Source of the DNA: Siderastrea radians
Taxonomy: Eukaryota > Cnidaria > Anthozoa > Scleractinia > Rhizangiidae
Direction: 5' to 3'
Assembly: GCA_964017195.1 (NCBI GenBank)
Contig: OZ024894.1
Span: 36,169,614-36,233,613 of the forward strand
Length of the DNA: 64,000 nt
The notes under the pieces are model-generated. The model saw nothing but the letters and a program-made list of their open reading frames with translations. It did no database searches and had not been told where the DNA came from. Within the stretch, counting starts at the first letter, position 1. Every line of letters begins with the position of its first letter. Below are positions 10,518-22,560 of the stretch, one piece after another. The translations under genes were made by a program, and so were the position numbers.

Positions 10518-12148
10518 GACCGGGCTTTTACAGTCACAGACAAAATGTGGGATAAATTTGCTAAGGTATACATTGATGGTGGGTGACTTTAAAGTTGATG
10601 CCAGTTCCGGATTAGCTTTAACTGGCTTTGAGCAACTGGCACCAAGATCTTTAAGCGAAGTATCCTATGTGGTTCCGTAGATAGTGTTAGAAATATCAAG
10701 TTTCGATTACTATAGCATACCTATAAAAGTAGATTTTTTGATAATCCCCCCCCCCCCCTTTCCTTGAATATGTAAGTGACAGATGGATAATGGAGTTTGC
10801 TAAATTACCACTAAAACCCCGGTTGCATTTGTTTCCTCATCGGTAACGTTCTCCGAACACCCAGACATTCGCCTTCTGTACACGGCATCAACATTGAATG
10901 CCGTTCTAAGCCAACAAAAAAGTTTACTTGCATCTTGAGTGTCGCGACCGTTTCCGTGAGCTCCAATATCCCTCTGATATTTTACTCAAACTATTGTTAT
11001 ACTAGTCAAAACAGTGCCTGTTAAATCTACTTGTTCTGGAAAAGCTTAAGCGCGGTATACTAAACAGGTATTTTCGAACTGTCAGCACTGACGATTCATT
11101 TATTTCCGTATGTTTTTGCTACTTGCTCGTAGTTAATCTCAATTTTAGAGCTTGGCTTTGTTATCTTATTGTCGTATTATCAGCTTACCATCAGGAATTC
11201 AAATTATTTCAAGACCGTGGCTACAAAAGTGATTATTAGTAGCATTAGGGCTGGTTGACATATTATATCGTTTTCATTTACCTATTTTATCGTGGTAATA
11301 GAGTGCTCAATACAGGTTTAAACTCTCCCAATGTGATTTTATCTTTTGGTCAGGAGTCATAGTCAGCGTGGACAATGGATATGGAATTACACTGGTTCAC
11401 TTTTACTGGGTTTCGAAATCACTATCCCTGAGTCATGCATGTAGACACATTCCCGATGCATTGATTTAAAGTTTAGTTTCATGCTCCTTTCCTGCAACTG
11501 AGAAAAGTTCAGTAGACTGTATTCCTAACAGGCCGTCTTCGATTTTCAAAACTTGAGCATTTTTTCAAGCTGAAAAATATAATAATAATAACTGCTAGAC
11601 GGCAAAACAAAAATGCCAGGGATATTGTTTAATTTAATAACACAAAACAGGTTTACCTACACGTATGCTCAGCCTCAGTAACCAGTCAAATCCAGACTGG
11701 CCTGTCTAAGCCTGTGCTTGAAAAGAAATGGAAAAGTTGGGATACTGCAGCTTCACCATGCAGTTGTCAGTGAACACTCTTGGGAAATAATAGTCCTTGG
11801 AAATAAAGACAATATTGAGTTTGCTCTTTGTCAGTCGTTTGCGTCGTAGTTTTGACATAAATAAACAAAACGGAAATGAAGCATGCTTATTTTAAACCGG
11901 CAACAAAATAATGACGCCGAAAGGGCAAGTCTACGTGAGGTTTGGCCTCTCCCGGACAGAGTGATTAGAACTGTCCATATTAGAGAGGTGTCGGTATTAT
12001 GGAGTGTCTGTAAGGAGAAGTTCGGACAGCTATGTTATTAAAATAGGCTCCCTGTGTACGTCCCCGAATGATACTTTTTGTCCTAAATGGCCACTTCATG
12101 TATCGCCAGAAACAACACACGTGCACACCATTTATAGCGGAACTCCTT
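10518..12148. other. 3' flank of the PARP14-like gene
   Basis: No coding region is supported. A poly-C run lies near 10747-10758, and AATAAA at 11802-11807 is the first good poly(A) signal, which would imply a 1.3-kb 3' UTR if used. A stretch rich in CGTACG steps is at about 12250-12272, just beyond this interval. Confidence 0.5.
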
Positions 12149-12165
12149 TGCGGCCGAAGGCCGCA
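12149..12165. repeat. Perfect GC hairpin with GAA triloop
   Basis: TGCGGCC-GAA-GGCCGCA: a perfect 7-bp stem closed by C-G around a GAA loop. Weaker pairing (CTCC with GGAG) continues outside it. d(GAA) loops closed by C-G are known to be unusually stable DNA mini-hairpins. Confidence 0.7.
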
Positions 12166-12432
12166 TAAGTGGAGCCCCATACTCATACTAAGAGGCATGC
12201 TGGTAATTTTTTTATGGTCATGGCAAGTGGAATGGCTCGCGGGCGCGTGCGCCGTACGTACATACGTACGTCGCATTTCATGACATTCTTACATGAGGCA
12301 AATTTTCATCCAGCTTATTGCCAATGGCATGGTAAACTGGACGTTAGCTTCGCATTTTTTCTTGACTGTTCATGTTAATAGGTCCATTTATCTTTTATTA
12401 AACTTTAATGTAAATGATATACTGAGAAAAAT

Positions 12433-12660
12433 ATGTCAGAAGAACAGAGACGAAGGAGAAGAGAAGGAGATAGAGAACAACAACGGGAAAGGATGAGAAA
12501 CGCCATTGAAGAACAGCGTCAAGCAGAACAGAAACAAAAACGAGAAAGACGAAGGAACAGTAAGCTTACAACAGAGCGAGAAAGGCAACGAGAAGTAAGA
12601 CGGACGGTACTGAAGAACAACGCCAGAGGAAAACTGAGAGACGCCGACAGAGAACTGTAA
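12433..12660 (+). CDS. Arg/Glu/Gln-rich small reading frame, unrecognised
   Basis: An ATG at 12433 opens 75 codons of almost pure Arg, Glu, Gln, Lys and Asn (MSEEQRRRRREGDREQQRER at its start), predicted as one long charged helix. A similar purine-rich segment follows at 12762-12850 and looks like a decayed continuation. Such segments occur in coral mobile-element proteins, but purine-rich low-complexity DNA can also yield this by chance. No promoter or partner gene was identified. Confidence 0.25.
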   Translation: MSEEQRRRRREGDREQQRERMRNAIEEQRQAEQKQKRERRRNSKLTTERERQREVRRTVLKNNARGKLRDADREL

Positions 12661-14161
12661 ACATGTCGGGTACAGTTTTCTTGATTTTTATCAATTTGTG
12701 ATAGGAAATAATTTTGTACCACCGAATAATTTACGTCTACGTTTTTGTATTTTATTCTACAGATAAGCAAGGGGAAAGAAATCGTAATGGAGAGAGAGAA
12801 TAGAGAAGAAATTTACGCCAAGGACAGCATGGAATTAGAAGGTGTTCGGGTAAAATCAATCTCCGTGCTTTAGCAAAGTTTCTTTAACAAAAAGAATGCA
12901 TTGTTACAAAAGGGAACTTTTCGTCAAAACTTAAACCGCACCTTTTACGGTATGTCATTTAACACTACTCGAAGAAAGTGAAAAAAAGAGGAAAAAACAA
13001 AACAAAACAAAATGAAAAAAAGGAACACAATTTGAGGGGGTAAGGGGTAGTGCAAAGGTGATGGTATCATATTACATGATTTCACAATATGGCCGCGCGC
13101 GTGTCATTTAACACTACTCGAAGAAAGTGAAAAAAAGAGGAAAAAACAAAACAAAACAAAATGAAAAAAAGGAACACAATTTGAGGGGGTAGTGCAAAGG
13201 TGATGGTATCATATTACATGATTTCACAATATGGCCGCGCGCGTGGCTGAGAACGAGAACACAATACCTTTTCAATGTTAGAAAAAGACAGGCTAAAGAA
13301 ACTCGACTGCTGGTCCCGAATGCCTATTAAGTGGAATATGAATGTCTTTATTGAGAGGAGAAATATGGATTGCTTTGGCCCGATGCTTTAATTGAACCAG
13401 CGTGAAGATCTGATTGCTGAGTTTCCCGGGTGAGTTTCTCGGAATTTTTCGATCATTTCACAGAATATTACGGTATGGGAAATTCGCTTTTATTTAGAAG
13501 GATCCCACTATCTGAACTCGCTTATTTCCAATTCCCCGTTATCTCGAACAAAGAGAAATTTGTCTTGGCTTTGGTCATAAATATAATATTTCCAGTTATT
13601 TACTTTTACGACGATAACCCGCTTTTCTCAACTTTGAAGAATACCAGTGTGTTTTGTTTTCACGGAGCAAAGTGTAGCCAGGCAAAGGAGAAAACAGCTT
13701 ATGAAAGCATGCAGTGAAGTAAAAGGCGAAAACAAGCACCAACGCGAATCGTCAAGATGTTAACTCATTGACTAACAAAAGAATAACAAAACAGGACATA
13801 ATTGATATATGCCTGACGTTCTTTTAAACTCTGAATCCAGTCATTGTTTACAATATCCTCGGCAAAACCCCTACCAAAATCCATGCAAGTAACGAATCGA
13901 TGAAAAAGCACATCCTCATTTATGAATCTACTGAAGTAGGTCTTAAATATTTTGTAACCCTTACTCTGATTTCTGAATTGTTTGTTTGAATTTCAATAAT
14001 TTTATGTGGCTTCACTTAAGCTCAAGACTTAAGCTTATGTGTGAATTAATTTTGTTTATCACTTATGAATTGTTTGCTTGAATTTCAATAATTTTATTGA
14101 GCTTCACTTAAGCTCAAGTTAAGCTTATGTGGGAATTAATTTTGTTTATCAATCTATATTA
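12661..14161. other. Non-coding stretch with tandem duplication
   Basis: Apart from the duplication at 12953-13243 there is a pair of similar AT-rich segments near 13970-14045 and 14055-14130 (TTCAATAATTTTAT and CTTCACTTAAGCTCAAG shared), a second local duplication. No coding sequence was recognised. Confidence 0.5.
12953..13243. repeat. Tandem duplication, 149-bp unit
   Basis: Two direct copies (12953-13101 and 13102-13243) run from TGTCATTTAACACTACTC to ATGGCCGCGCGCG. They are nearly identical; the second lacks seven bases in the AAGGGGT segment. The high identity means a recent duplication. Confidence 0.95.
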
Positions 14162-15099
14162 TGCATGGTTCAATTCTACTTGTTACCATTCCCCCCCCTG
14201 GGCCTACCCCCGGGGATTTGCAATTTTTTTCTGACTTGGCAGTCTATTCCCCACCCCCGCGCACACAGAAAGAGACGATTCCCCACCCCCAGGACTCCTC
14301 ATCGACCACAAATACGTTGTTTTGTGTACAAAACCTAAATGACGATATTGATTTCCGTACAATAGCAAAACCAGACGTTTTGACAAGAACTTAAGCGCTT
14401 TTCTAGAGTTTATTGAACGAAGGACACTAGTCATGCATAATATAATAAAAACATGAACAGAAAACTGAAGAAAAAACTCTACCTGCACTGGCGTACGGCT
14501 GGCAAGTAAAGAAATTTTCTTCGCCACATGTTTTATTCTAAATGTAGCGCATACGCACGAGAGGCCCATGAACAAATTGATGGCAGCACTTAAAGGAGTT
14601 TTTCTTAGCTTGTTTCATAAGAACACTGGACTGAGATCTCTGTTTAACATAAAGCTGTGCAGCCGTTTTTATATAGAGTCTATTTAAGTCGTCTTATTAT
14701 AAATATAAACACTCTGAAGAAATATTTCTTTGTTTGTGACGACCACCATTCATTCGAGTACGCATCAAATGCACATTCGTTCAACAATTTATAATAAACG
14801 TACCGTCGAACACAGATTTTAATTTTGAGAGATTATTCTTCTCTAAACAGTCTGCTACAAATACTAGAGATTTTCACTGGAAATAGGCAATGTTCTCCAC
14901 GCGGTCCGGGGCCATCATATCAACTGAGAAGTGACGTACTTTACAAGAACAACAAGAAGTTAGTTTCGATTTGCCCGCTCCCCTACCCCCGGGACAAGAC
15001 CACTTCAAACAATTCCCCACCCCCAGGCTCGAAGGGCTGGACTTGTCCCCGGGGTTGCCCAGTGGGGGGATGGTAACACTGGTAAAATTGAACCATGCA
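14162..15099. mobile_element. TIR element with TA target duplication (MITE-like)
   Basis: The left end TGCATGGTTCAATTCTAC (14162) matches the inverted right end GTAAAATTGAACCATGCA (ending 15099) except for one base. Homology continues inward as TTACCAT-CCCCCC, about 36 bp in all. TA flanks both ends (14160-14161 and 15100-15101), as in Tc1/mariner-type insertions. Both subterminal regions carry CCCCGGGG-type and CCCCACCCCCAGG motifs. There is no transposase frame, so it is non-autonomous. Confidence 0.75.
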
Positions 15100-17978
15100 T
15101 AGTTCAGAAGGCAACTGCAGTTTGCCATTTTTTTTCGATCTCAGTTAACCTACATGTATGAAATAAAAGCACTGCATTGTGGAAAGTGCTTCTTACTATT
15201 TGTCACTCATAATGGAATGTTCATGTTTTAGAAAGTTCAAATAATTACTGCATGCATTTTTTGGTTTTCTCAAAAATCATTGTATTCCCAAGGGGGGGGG
15301 GAGGGGGGTGGGGGGTGAGGAGTCCAGATGTAAGGAAAGGAATTTTTTTATGCAAAATGACATATTTGTACTGATGTGTTTTTGCTTCCTAAAGGCAATC
15401 TGGCTTGTTTAACTGACAGTTGTCTGCTGGGATTAGTTAGAACATGTTTGATTAATTGCAATTGGCTCTTTACTGAGTTAAGCAAAGGCGACTGGAGATG
15501 ATTGAACATCCAGTAAACTTAAATGAGGTCCTGCCATTTTGTTGCTCATTCGATCGATTGATATTCAAGTGCTTTACCTTACCTGTATTACTCAATGAAC
15601 CGTGCAAAGGGCGGACGACAATTACATGTAACCACTTTTTAGACAAATGGCTAAAAGAGTTTGGATAGCTGCAAATGAGGGGTTCAGGCGATGATTTATT
15701 ATTTGTTAGGATTCCACAAAAGCTGGAAAGAAGAACACTTTCACGGGTGGATACAAAAATTTCCAACAATAGGCACTTGTACGTCTCATGAATCAGGTGG
15801 ATCACAAAAGTAAAGCAAAGTATAGCTGCGGCAACAACATTTCAAAGCTGGAAGTGACAATGCTAGCAAAGTGAATGATGACTCCCTTAATAATTGACAT
15901 TGAGTATAATTACTATTCTGATCACCCATACTTTCTGTTCATTAATGTCACATTGGTCAAAAATTGCGTTGTGAATGCTTTAATAATGTATGTTACATAC
16001 GATATTAGTTATTTGATGTTGTCAAAAGAAAAACAATAAAGTTAATATTATTTTAAGGATGAAAGTAATTTGCCAGGCGCTCGTTCTAATGAGTTTTGCA
16101 CTCCAAGAACTGAAAATTTTCTTCAATTGATGAACTTAGAGTTGAGGAGGGGAAAGAAAAGAAACATGCTCCAATGAAAGTCTAATTTATTTAAATTGTA
16201 ACTACAGTGTAACTTTTATTTGCAGTCCTCTATCAGGCATTTAAGCCTCGACTATTAGTGGCCCTGGTCAGTTTTAAATCGCCACTGGCGACTGAGCGAC
16301 TGCCAATTTTTAGCCCTGAATTTTTTTTTGTTTTTGTTTTTTTTTTCCACTGATCCTTTTTTTCTGTTCTAGGCATATATGCCAGCAGTGATCAGTGTTG
16401 CAGCATTTTCTTACAGTGAAGTGAAGATACGTGGAAGATATCAGTTACATAATTAGCCCAGCTTACGTATCTAACTGTTCAGTAAATTGAACTGGATTGA
16501 ATGCAGTGATTGGGTTAATTTGGGTCGGTAATTGAACACAATAGTTATTAACCAAAAATATGCCTATATCTACAGCTGTGTTTGATTCCATTCAATTTCT
16601 GAACCCAGTCTCAATTTCTGAACCCAGTCAAACATTAATTAAACAGTTTTAAAATCATTCAAATATATAGATTTAGCCAAGCCTTAAAAGGTGGAGCTCC
16701 AATTTTTATTTGGCAATCCTATTATTCACAATGGAAAATAAAAATTGAACCAACGATAAAATTGAGCCACAACATTTACATGAGTGTGCCATCAAGACTT
16801 CCATTTGGGTGGCAATGAGAGCCTTTACATCTGGACTTAAGGGAGGAGACTCTTAATCACCATATTGTTGCTGTGGGAAGTTCCTCATATCTTGGAAACA
16901 CTATTACTTCCACAGATCAGCTGCTTGGCCACGTTTGTTTTATGGGAAAGGTTTTCAAGATTTTTATAGTCACAACCATATTCAGAAAAAATGCTAAAAC
17001 TCAAACAGCATACAGTTCTCGCTAATGTAAACATTGCGAACATTTAAAGATTATCAGGATGAAAAATTTGAAGCAACAGTTTCCAGAAATTTGCTTTATT
17101 ATGAATATAAAAGTTATGATGGCACAAGCACATATCTTTAGACATTTTTGTGCTGTAGTTCTTCTATTCTTTGTAAAAACAGTAATTGCATGCTTCGGAC
17201 TGTAAAGAAGGGTGGGGCGATTCGCAAAAAAATCGGAACTTTACTAGTTTCCTCTTAGTTTTACCGATTTTCTTTTTAATGTGCGGTTGGGGACTGGCAG
17301 TAGCTATGCATGCGCAATGTTCAGTTGTGGAATTCAGATGTTCTTCTTCATTATTTCATCAATATAGCGGCACGAAATGCTGAAAACAGCGTATGACAGA
17401 ATACCATCCACAAAAATCCCTTAGCAACAACGCGAGATCTGTAGTTAAGAATATCCCTTCCTCAAGTTACAAAATCCTTTTTTCACGGTGATGTGAGATT
17501 TATCTGGATGGCTTTATGGTTAATTAACTTAACGCAGAATGAATCAAGTAGTTACACCATGTTTACATGATATCGGTATGAACTCACCCAGGTATGGCTC
17601 GCACTGTTACGAGATTTTGTGCTGTAATCATGTAACAAAGACAGAGAAGCAAGAGGGAACTGGGATGAGTTTGTATCAGAACGAAAAGCATATAATGAAC
17701 TGGTGTGATGCAAACACCCCCTCAGACTAAAGTTGAGCAGCTCTCAAGAATGTTTAACAACATCCTCAGATACCCAGGGGCAGTAAAACCCTGATTTCAT
17801 TAAAGCAGTGTAAGCTCAGACTGGTGCAATTTTGTTTACATGAGACCAGTCTGAAATTCAGACTGGCATAAGTATTTACATGAGACCAAGCATCTCTAAA
17901 AATACAGTTTACCTTTTGTCCACTTGGAATGCTTCAATGCCACTTATTTAAATGCACATGCTCAAAACTCAAAACAAA
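15100..17978. other. Non-coding stretch
   Basis: No coding sequence was recognised. It contains a G-run at about 15292-15320, a T-rich tract at about 16320-16347, a dispersed repeat copy at 16860-17080, and a 42-bp direct repeat at 17817-17888 whose middle forms the hairpin CCAGTCTGA-AAT-TCAGACTGG. Confidence 0.5.
16860..17080 (+). repeat. Dispersed repeat, copy 1 (second copy at 63290-63545)
   Basis: CTTGGAAACACTATTACTTC and CACAGATCAGCTGC are matched in order by similar words at 63336-63370, followed by further similar segments (AACAGCATACAG versus AACAGCGTACAG) at similar spacing. This indicates two diverged copies of one repeat in the same orientation. Confidence 0.55.
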
Positions 17979-18439
17979 TACCGTAAACTGCCGCTTATAA
18001 GCCCGCCTGCTTACAAGCCCTCCCCGGCTATAGGCCCATCCACCTGTAAACAAAAAATACATCCGGTAATAAGCCCCCCCCGGATATAAGCCCTCCTCTA
18101 GTTTTCCCTGTTTCCTTAATATTAAACACTCTGACAGAAAACTGCAAAGATTAACTCTGAGCTTCTGTTTTGTTATGTTCTGGTTACGTTCGTGTTGTTG
18201 CAGTTTTGATTTTGTTGTTAAAATTGAAATGAATTCGATTTATTATGACATTTCAAAGGTTAATTACAAACTTGTACATTAAAAACGCATTTCGATCAAC
18301 ACTGCTGTGGTTCATCTCGTAACGTTTTTCTTATTCCGCTTATAAGCCCCCCCGGATATAAGCCCCTCCATTTATAAGCCCACCCAAAACCCCTTACAAA
18401 GTTGTATCAGCCTAGGGCTTATAAGCGGCAGTTTACGTA
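17979..18439. mobile_element. 461-bp TIR element, copy 1
   Basis: The ends TACCGTAAACTGCCGCTTAT and, inverted, ATAAGCGGCAGTTTACGTA match. Subterminal TATAAGCCC words repeat several times in both orientations. A second copy of nearly the same length (43415-43876) shares the interior with roughly 90% identity. There is no transposase, so it is a non-autonomous DNA element of unknown superfamily. A hairpin repeat begins three bases beyond the right end. Confidence 0.85.
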
Positions 18440-18441
18440 AT

Positions 18442-18582
18442 ATATCAAACACGAGAAAGAGTGTTTCATCAGGATATCCAAACACCGAGAAGTGGGTTGA
18501 AAAAACGAGGCGCAGCCGAGTTTTTTAACCGACTTCGAGGTGTTTGGATACGTGATGAAACACTCTTTCGAGTTTTTGATAT
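18442..18582. repeat. Hairpin repeat 2 with tandem-GA apex
   Basis: A 141-bp near-palindrome. The arms run from ATATCAAACACGAGAAAGAG (18442) to the inverted partner ending GATAT (18582), with internal pairing of ATCCAAACACC with GGTGTTTGGAT. The apex (18505-18522) is ACGAGGC-GCA-GCCGAGTT: a GCA triloop, GGC/GCC stem, GA/GA mismatch and A-run/T-run arms. It abuts the 461-bp TIR element. Confidence 0.85.
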
Positions 18583-20409
18583 GGCTTCTCAAACCATTCA
18601 TAATTCTTGGAGAAATTCAAGGGAAAAGTTCGCAAAACTTTATGCTAATTAAGATCCGGTATCCAAACCACCGTCACGGTAGTGATTTCCTTTGTTTTCT
18701 CTTTATGAATTATTAATGAGTTTGAGAAAGTGTCTTAAAACATTTGGGGTAGTTTAATTTTCATGCGAGCGTGCATGCTCAGTGCATGATACGGCATGAC
18801 ATTGCCAATTTTGTGAATTGTGTGCGCAGTATGGATGTGCAGAAAAAAATTGCGCAAATGTCCTTAGAACCTCCCTAAAGCCATGGGCTTACTTTTGGCA
18901 ACTGAGATAATTAAACTCTGCTTCGTTTTCCATACAGGTTTTTATTCCATCAACCTGATGTCAGAAAACATATGGCAGTTTATTGTAAGGCGTTGGTTGA
19001 TAAATTTGTACGCTTAGCTACATGTATGTTCCCAGGCAGACATTATCAATTGAAATAAAAAATTTTAAGAGCAGTTTTGAAATAAGGTTTTATATTTTTG
19101 GTTTTGTTTTTGCAAATTTTGATGTTGGTGATAGTTTGACTGTATCCACATACACTTTATGTTCCCTCAGTAACACATCCATACACCAGTAGCATTTATT
19201 TGGGAGTAACCCTACCCCACACACACACACACACATGCACACACAATTAACTTCCCAGGAATAATGATTCAGACTTATTTGATTGAATTCACTTGACAGG
19301 GAAAACTATTTCAAATGATGGATTACCACAGTCTGATCCCCTCTTGTCAGTCATTACATGACAGGTTTCTGACTATCGCGAAATGATTTATGAAGAGGCT
19401 TTTCCTTTTGTTTCTCTTTGCTACCAGATTATGACAATCAGTAACATTGCTCATTGGTGACATTAGATGCAGTGTAAAGGCTAATGATCAAACCAAAAAC
19501 AAATTAAACCACAAGACTTACTACCATCACAGTCAGGGGGTATTAACATAGTGAGTCATAATCTGTGCATCAAATAAAGTCACTAGTGGTTACTGGACCA
19601 TTTGTTATTCGCGTTGGCAACACTGTTAGTCACAAATTTTTAATTGACTGATTGACCGATTTATCAACTTAAAGTGGTTGAGTGGTTGATTCATAACTGA
19701 TGGGTACTTAAAGAGATTGATTTTAATATAATAGTCCCTGGGCATCAATAAGAGTAAACAAGGTACATTATTATTCCACTATAGCATCAGTTTGTCATAT
19801 AAGGAGAAAACACATACATGAGGGTATGAGAGTGTATTGCACTGTAGAAAGCGTATTGCACTGTAGTGTCCCGGTTTCAAATCACTCATTGAATAAATCA
19901 TTTAAAATGATAGGCAAATATTGTAGTGGAATAATAAATATCATTCAGTGGTTTTACAGATAATGGTCAAGGACATTTTACCGGTACTCATTGCTCGCAT
20001 TTTTCCTCGCTCTATACCACACACCTTATCTGTCAAACCATTGAATAAGGTGGAGGTATTTTTCAATTAGTACCTTGTCTATACAATTTGACAACTCTGC
20101 AAAAATGTAAATAAATTAAACGGTAGACTTGTGGCAGAGAAAAGGTCGAGGTAAGGTGAACAAAAATAATTATTGTGCCCAATATTTAAGTTTACAACCT
20201 AAAACTGGGGCTTATTTAGAATTTTGTAAAACAGGTTCATACCTGCCATCCGTCCCCATTTAATGGGAATTGTCCTGATTTTTGAGTTTCAACCCTAGAG
20301 CATTCTAGACCCTGCTCAGTGTTGGGGGACAGTGGGGGGGGGGGGGGGCAGGGCACTACCCCAGGACTGGGGTGAGCATGGGGGGGTGATCTCTATTTCT
20401 GATTTTATA
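18583..20409. other. Non-coding stretch
   Basis: No gene was recognised. It holds a short (CA)n tract at about 19218-19248, a G-run at about 20330-20350, and AT-rich sequence up to the 3' tail of the adjacent non-LTR retrotransposon. Confidence 0.5.
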
Positions 20410-20420
20410 AGGTAAGATAA

Positions 20421-20466
<46 letters not shown>

Positions 20467-22460
20467 ATTACTGGACTATCTACCTATCTAACTAACTACA
20501 AAAATTTAATAACAACAAATTCAAAATAACAAAAGAAAAGTCTGCTTTTCATGGAGGCCGTGTCTAAAATTCACTTACATGTAAAATTTAGATATTACTT
20601 TAAACTGTGCCGACTTAATTTAGATTTCAAATCGGCCAGTGAAGATGCTTGTCTTAGGTCTACAGGTAAGTTGTTCCACAACTGAGCTCCGCTGTACGAA
20701 AAACTTTTTTTGAGATAATCAGTTCGAGGTTGTGGAAGAACTAATTTGTTTTCGGTATTCCTTAAACGATAAGCACTAACATCGTCACGATATACGAATC
20801 TTGATCTCAGATAATCAGGAGTCATACCATGTAATGTTTTATACATTAGGATAGACTTCTGTTCCAATCTTTGATAATAGAGTCTTCGCCACCCCAGTGT
20901 CCGGAACAAATCATCTAAATTACTATCATAGCTCGCAGACATTAGGGTACGAGCTGCGCGGTTTTGAAGCCTTTGCAGTTTTTCAGCAAGGCCCTTGTTA
21001 CAGCTTCCCCACACTACGTTGCAATAATCAAATTGTGGTTGAATAAGGCTATTATAAACTTTGATTAAAATATTAAATGGAGTGAGATGCCGAATTCGTT
21101 TAATTGCACCAATGGCACAAGCTATCTTCTTAGAAATGTTTTCAATATGACACTCCCAGTTTATATTTTGATCAACATAAACTCCGAGGGATTTAGCGGA
21201 GGTTACTTGTTCTATTGCGTTCTCATTTATAGTAAGAAAGGGACTTTCCGTAAATTGTGATAACTTCTGCCTTGATGCAATAAGCATAAACTCAGTTTTC
21301 GTCATATTTAGAGTAAGCTTGTTAGCAGACAGCCATTCGTACACATTTCTCAGGTCGTGATTAAGGCGATAATTTATATGCTCAATGTCAGTGCTAGCAA
21401 GTGTTAGGCTAGTATCATCTGCGTACATTCTGGGTTCCGAATATGTCAGACAGTGTGGTAAGTCATTAATATATATCAAAAACAGAAGAGGTCCCAAAAT
21501 TGTTCCCTGGGGAACACCACATCTTAGACATTTCGGAGTTGACTTACAAGAATTAATATGACAAATCTGTGTTCGATTATCTAAATAAGAAGCAAACCAT
21601 TGATGACTGGTCCAACAAATCCCATAGTATTGCAATTTTCGCAACAAAATATCGTGATCTACTGTATCAAATGCCTTTTTGAGATCTAAAAAAACTACGG
21701 CATTAACAAGACCACGGTCTATATCCAAGGCCCAGCTATCTGTAGCTTCGATAAGTGCGGTGAGCGTGGAATGCAGAGACCGAAAACCAGATTGATGGCA
21801 CGAGAGAAAGTTGTTTTTTGTTAAATAATGATAAAGTTGATCGTAAATTATCCGTTCAAAGACTTTGGCCACAACTGGAATTACTGATATTGGCCGATAA
21901 TTCGTCGGATCAGAACGCTTCCCAGAATTTTTATACAATGGAGTAACTCTGGCAGATTTCCACTCATCGGGAAAGATACCCGTCATTAGGGATTGATTAA
22001 ACATATGAGTGAGAGATTCCGCCAGTAAGTCAGGACATTCCCTTAGAAGTTTCGCTGAAATATTATCTAATCCTGTTGCCTTTGACCTACAAAGCTTTGA
22101 TAGTAGTGCAAAAACACGTGTAGGTGTTGTTTTTTCAAAAACAAAATTTTTATCAGTTGCGGTAAGAAATTCGTCGAAGGATTTATCAGCTTCTCTTACG
22201 TCTCCACTAAGGCTTGGCCCAACTTCTGTGAAAAAGGAGTTTAGCATTTCTGCTATATCTGTTTGATCTTCAGAATTTACCCCACTATACTCCATTTCAT
22301 TAATAACAGTTTTATTGGATTTTCGTGAGGTCAGTTCATTGATTGTTTTCCATGTTTTCCTTTGATCCCCACAACAATTGTTGAAGGCATTTTCATAATA
22401 CGCTTTTTTAGCAGGGTATGCAGATTCTGATTTGATGAGAGGTGTATTTACTAATAATTA
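20410..22460 (-). mobile_element. 5'-truncated non-LTR retrotransposon (CR1/L2/Jockey-like)
   Basis: A reverse-transcriptase gene on the minus strand is followed by a short 3' UTR ending in AATAAA and a TTATC tandem tail (20411-20430 as GATAA on the plus strand). Short tandem-repeat tails rather than poly(A) are typical of CR1/L2-type elements. The 5' side, including any endonuclease domain, is missing: the frame opens at 22457 and an (AAT)n tract begins at about 22497. Confidence 0.85.
20595..22457 (-). CDS. Non-LTR reverse transcriptase, N-terminally truncated
   Basis: The open frame runs without a stop from 22457 to the TAA next to 20595, about 620 codons; the first ATG is at 22295, but homologous sequence continues upstream of it. 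RT motifs are in order: NYRPISVIPVVAKVFERI, LDLKKAFDTVDHDILL (catalytic Asp), GVPQGTILGPLLFLIYIND and MYADDTSL (catalytic Asp pair). The C-terminus has the SFSYSGAQLWNNLP motif usual in this group. The endonuclease is absent, so it cannot act alone in cis. No stops or frameshifts suggests recent insertion. Confidence 0.9.
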   Translation of the reverse strand, partial: LLVNTPLIKSESAYPAKKAYYENAFNNCCGDQRKTWKTINELTSRKSNKTVINEMEYSGVNSEDQTDIAEMLNSFFTEVGPSLSGDVREADKSFDEFLTATDKNFVFEKTTPTRVFALLSKLCRSKATGLDNISAKLLRECPDLLAESLTHMFNQSLMTGIFPDEWKSARVTPLYKNSGKRSDPTNYRPISVIPVVAKVFERIIYDQLYHYLTKNNFLSCHQSGFRSLHSTLTALIEATDSWALDIDRGLVNAVVFLDLKKAFDTVDHDILLRKLQYYGICWTSHQWFASYLDNRTQICHINSCKSTPKCLRCGVPQGTILGPLLFLIYINDLPHCLTYSEPRMYADDTSLTLASTDIEHINYRLNHDLRNVYEWLSANKLTLNMTKTEFMLIASRQKLSQFTESPFLTINENAIEQVTSAKSLGVYVDQNINWECHIENISKKIACAIGAIKRIRHLTPFNILIKVYNSLIQPQFDYCNVVWGSCNKGLAEKLQRLQNRAARTLMSASYDSNLDDLFRTLGWRRLYYQRLEQKSILMYKTLHGMTPDYLRSRFVYRDDVSAYRLRNTENKLVLPQPRTDYLKKSFSYSGAQLWNNLPVDLRQASSLADLKSKLSRHSLK

Positions 22461-22495
22461 CCTAAAATATAATATTGCTGTCAGGTACCACTTGA

Positions 22496-22496
<1 letters not shown>

Positions 22497-22549
<53 letters not shown>

Positions 22550-22560
22550 TAATAAAAAAA
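22497..22560. repeat. (AAT)n microsatellite
   Basis: About 16 AAT units followed by A-rich sequence, next to the broken 5' end of the retrotransposon. Confidence 0.9.

Noticed and set aside
22009..22266. 85-codon plus-strand frame
   Set aside because: Antisense shadow of the non-LTR reverse transcriptase.
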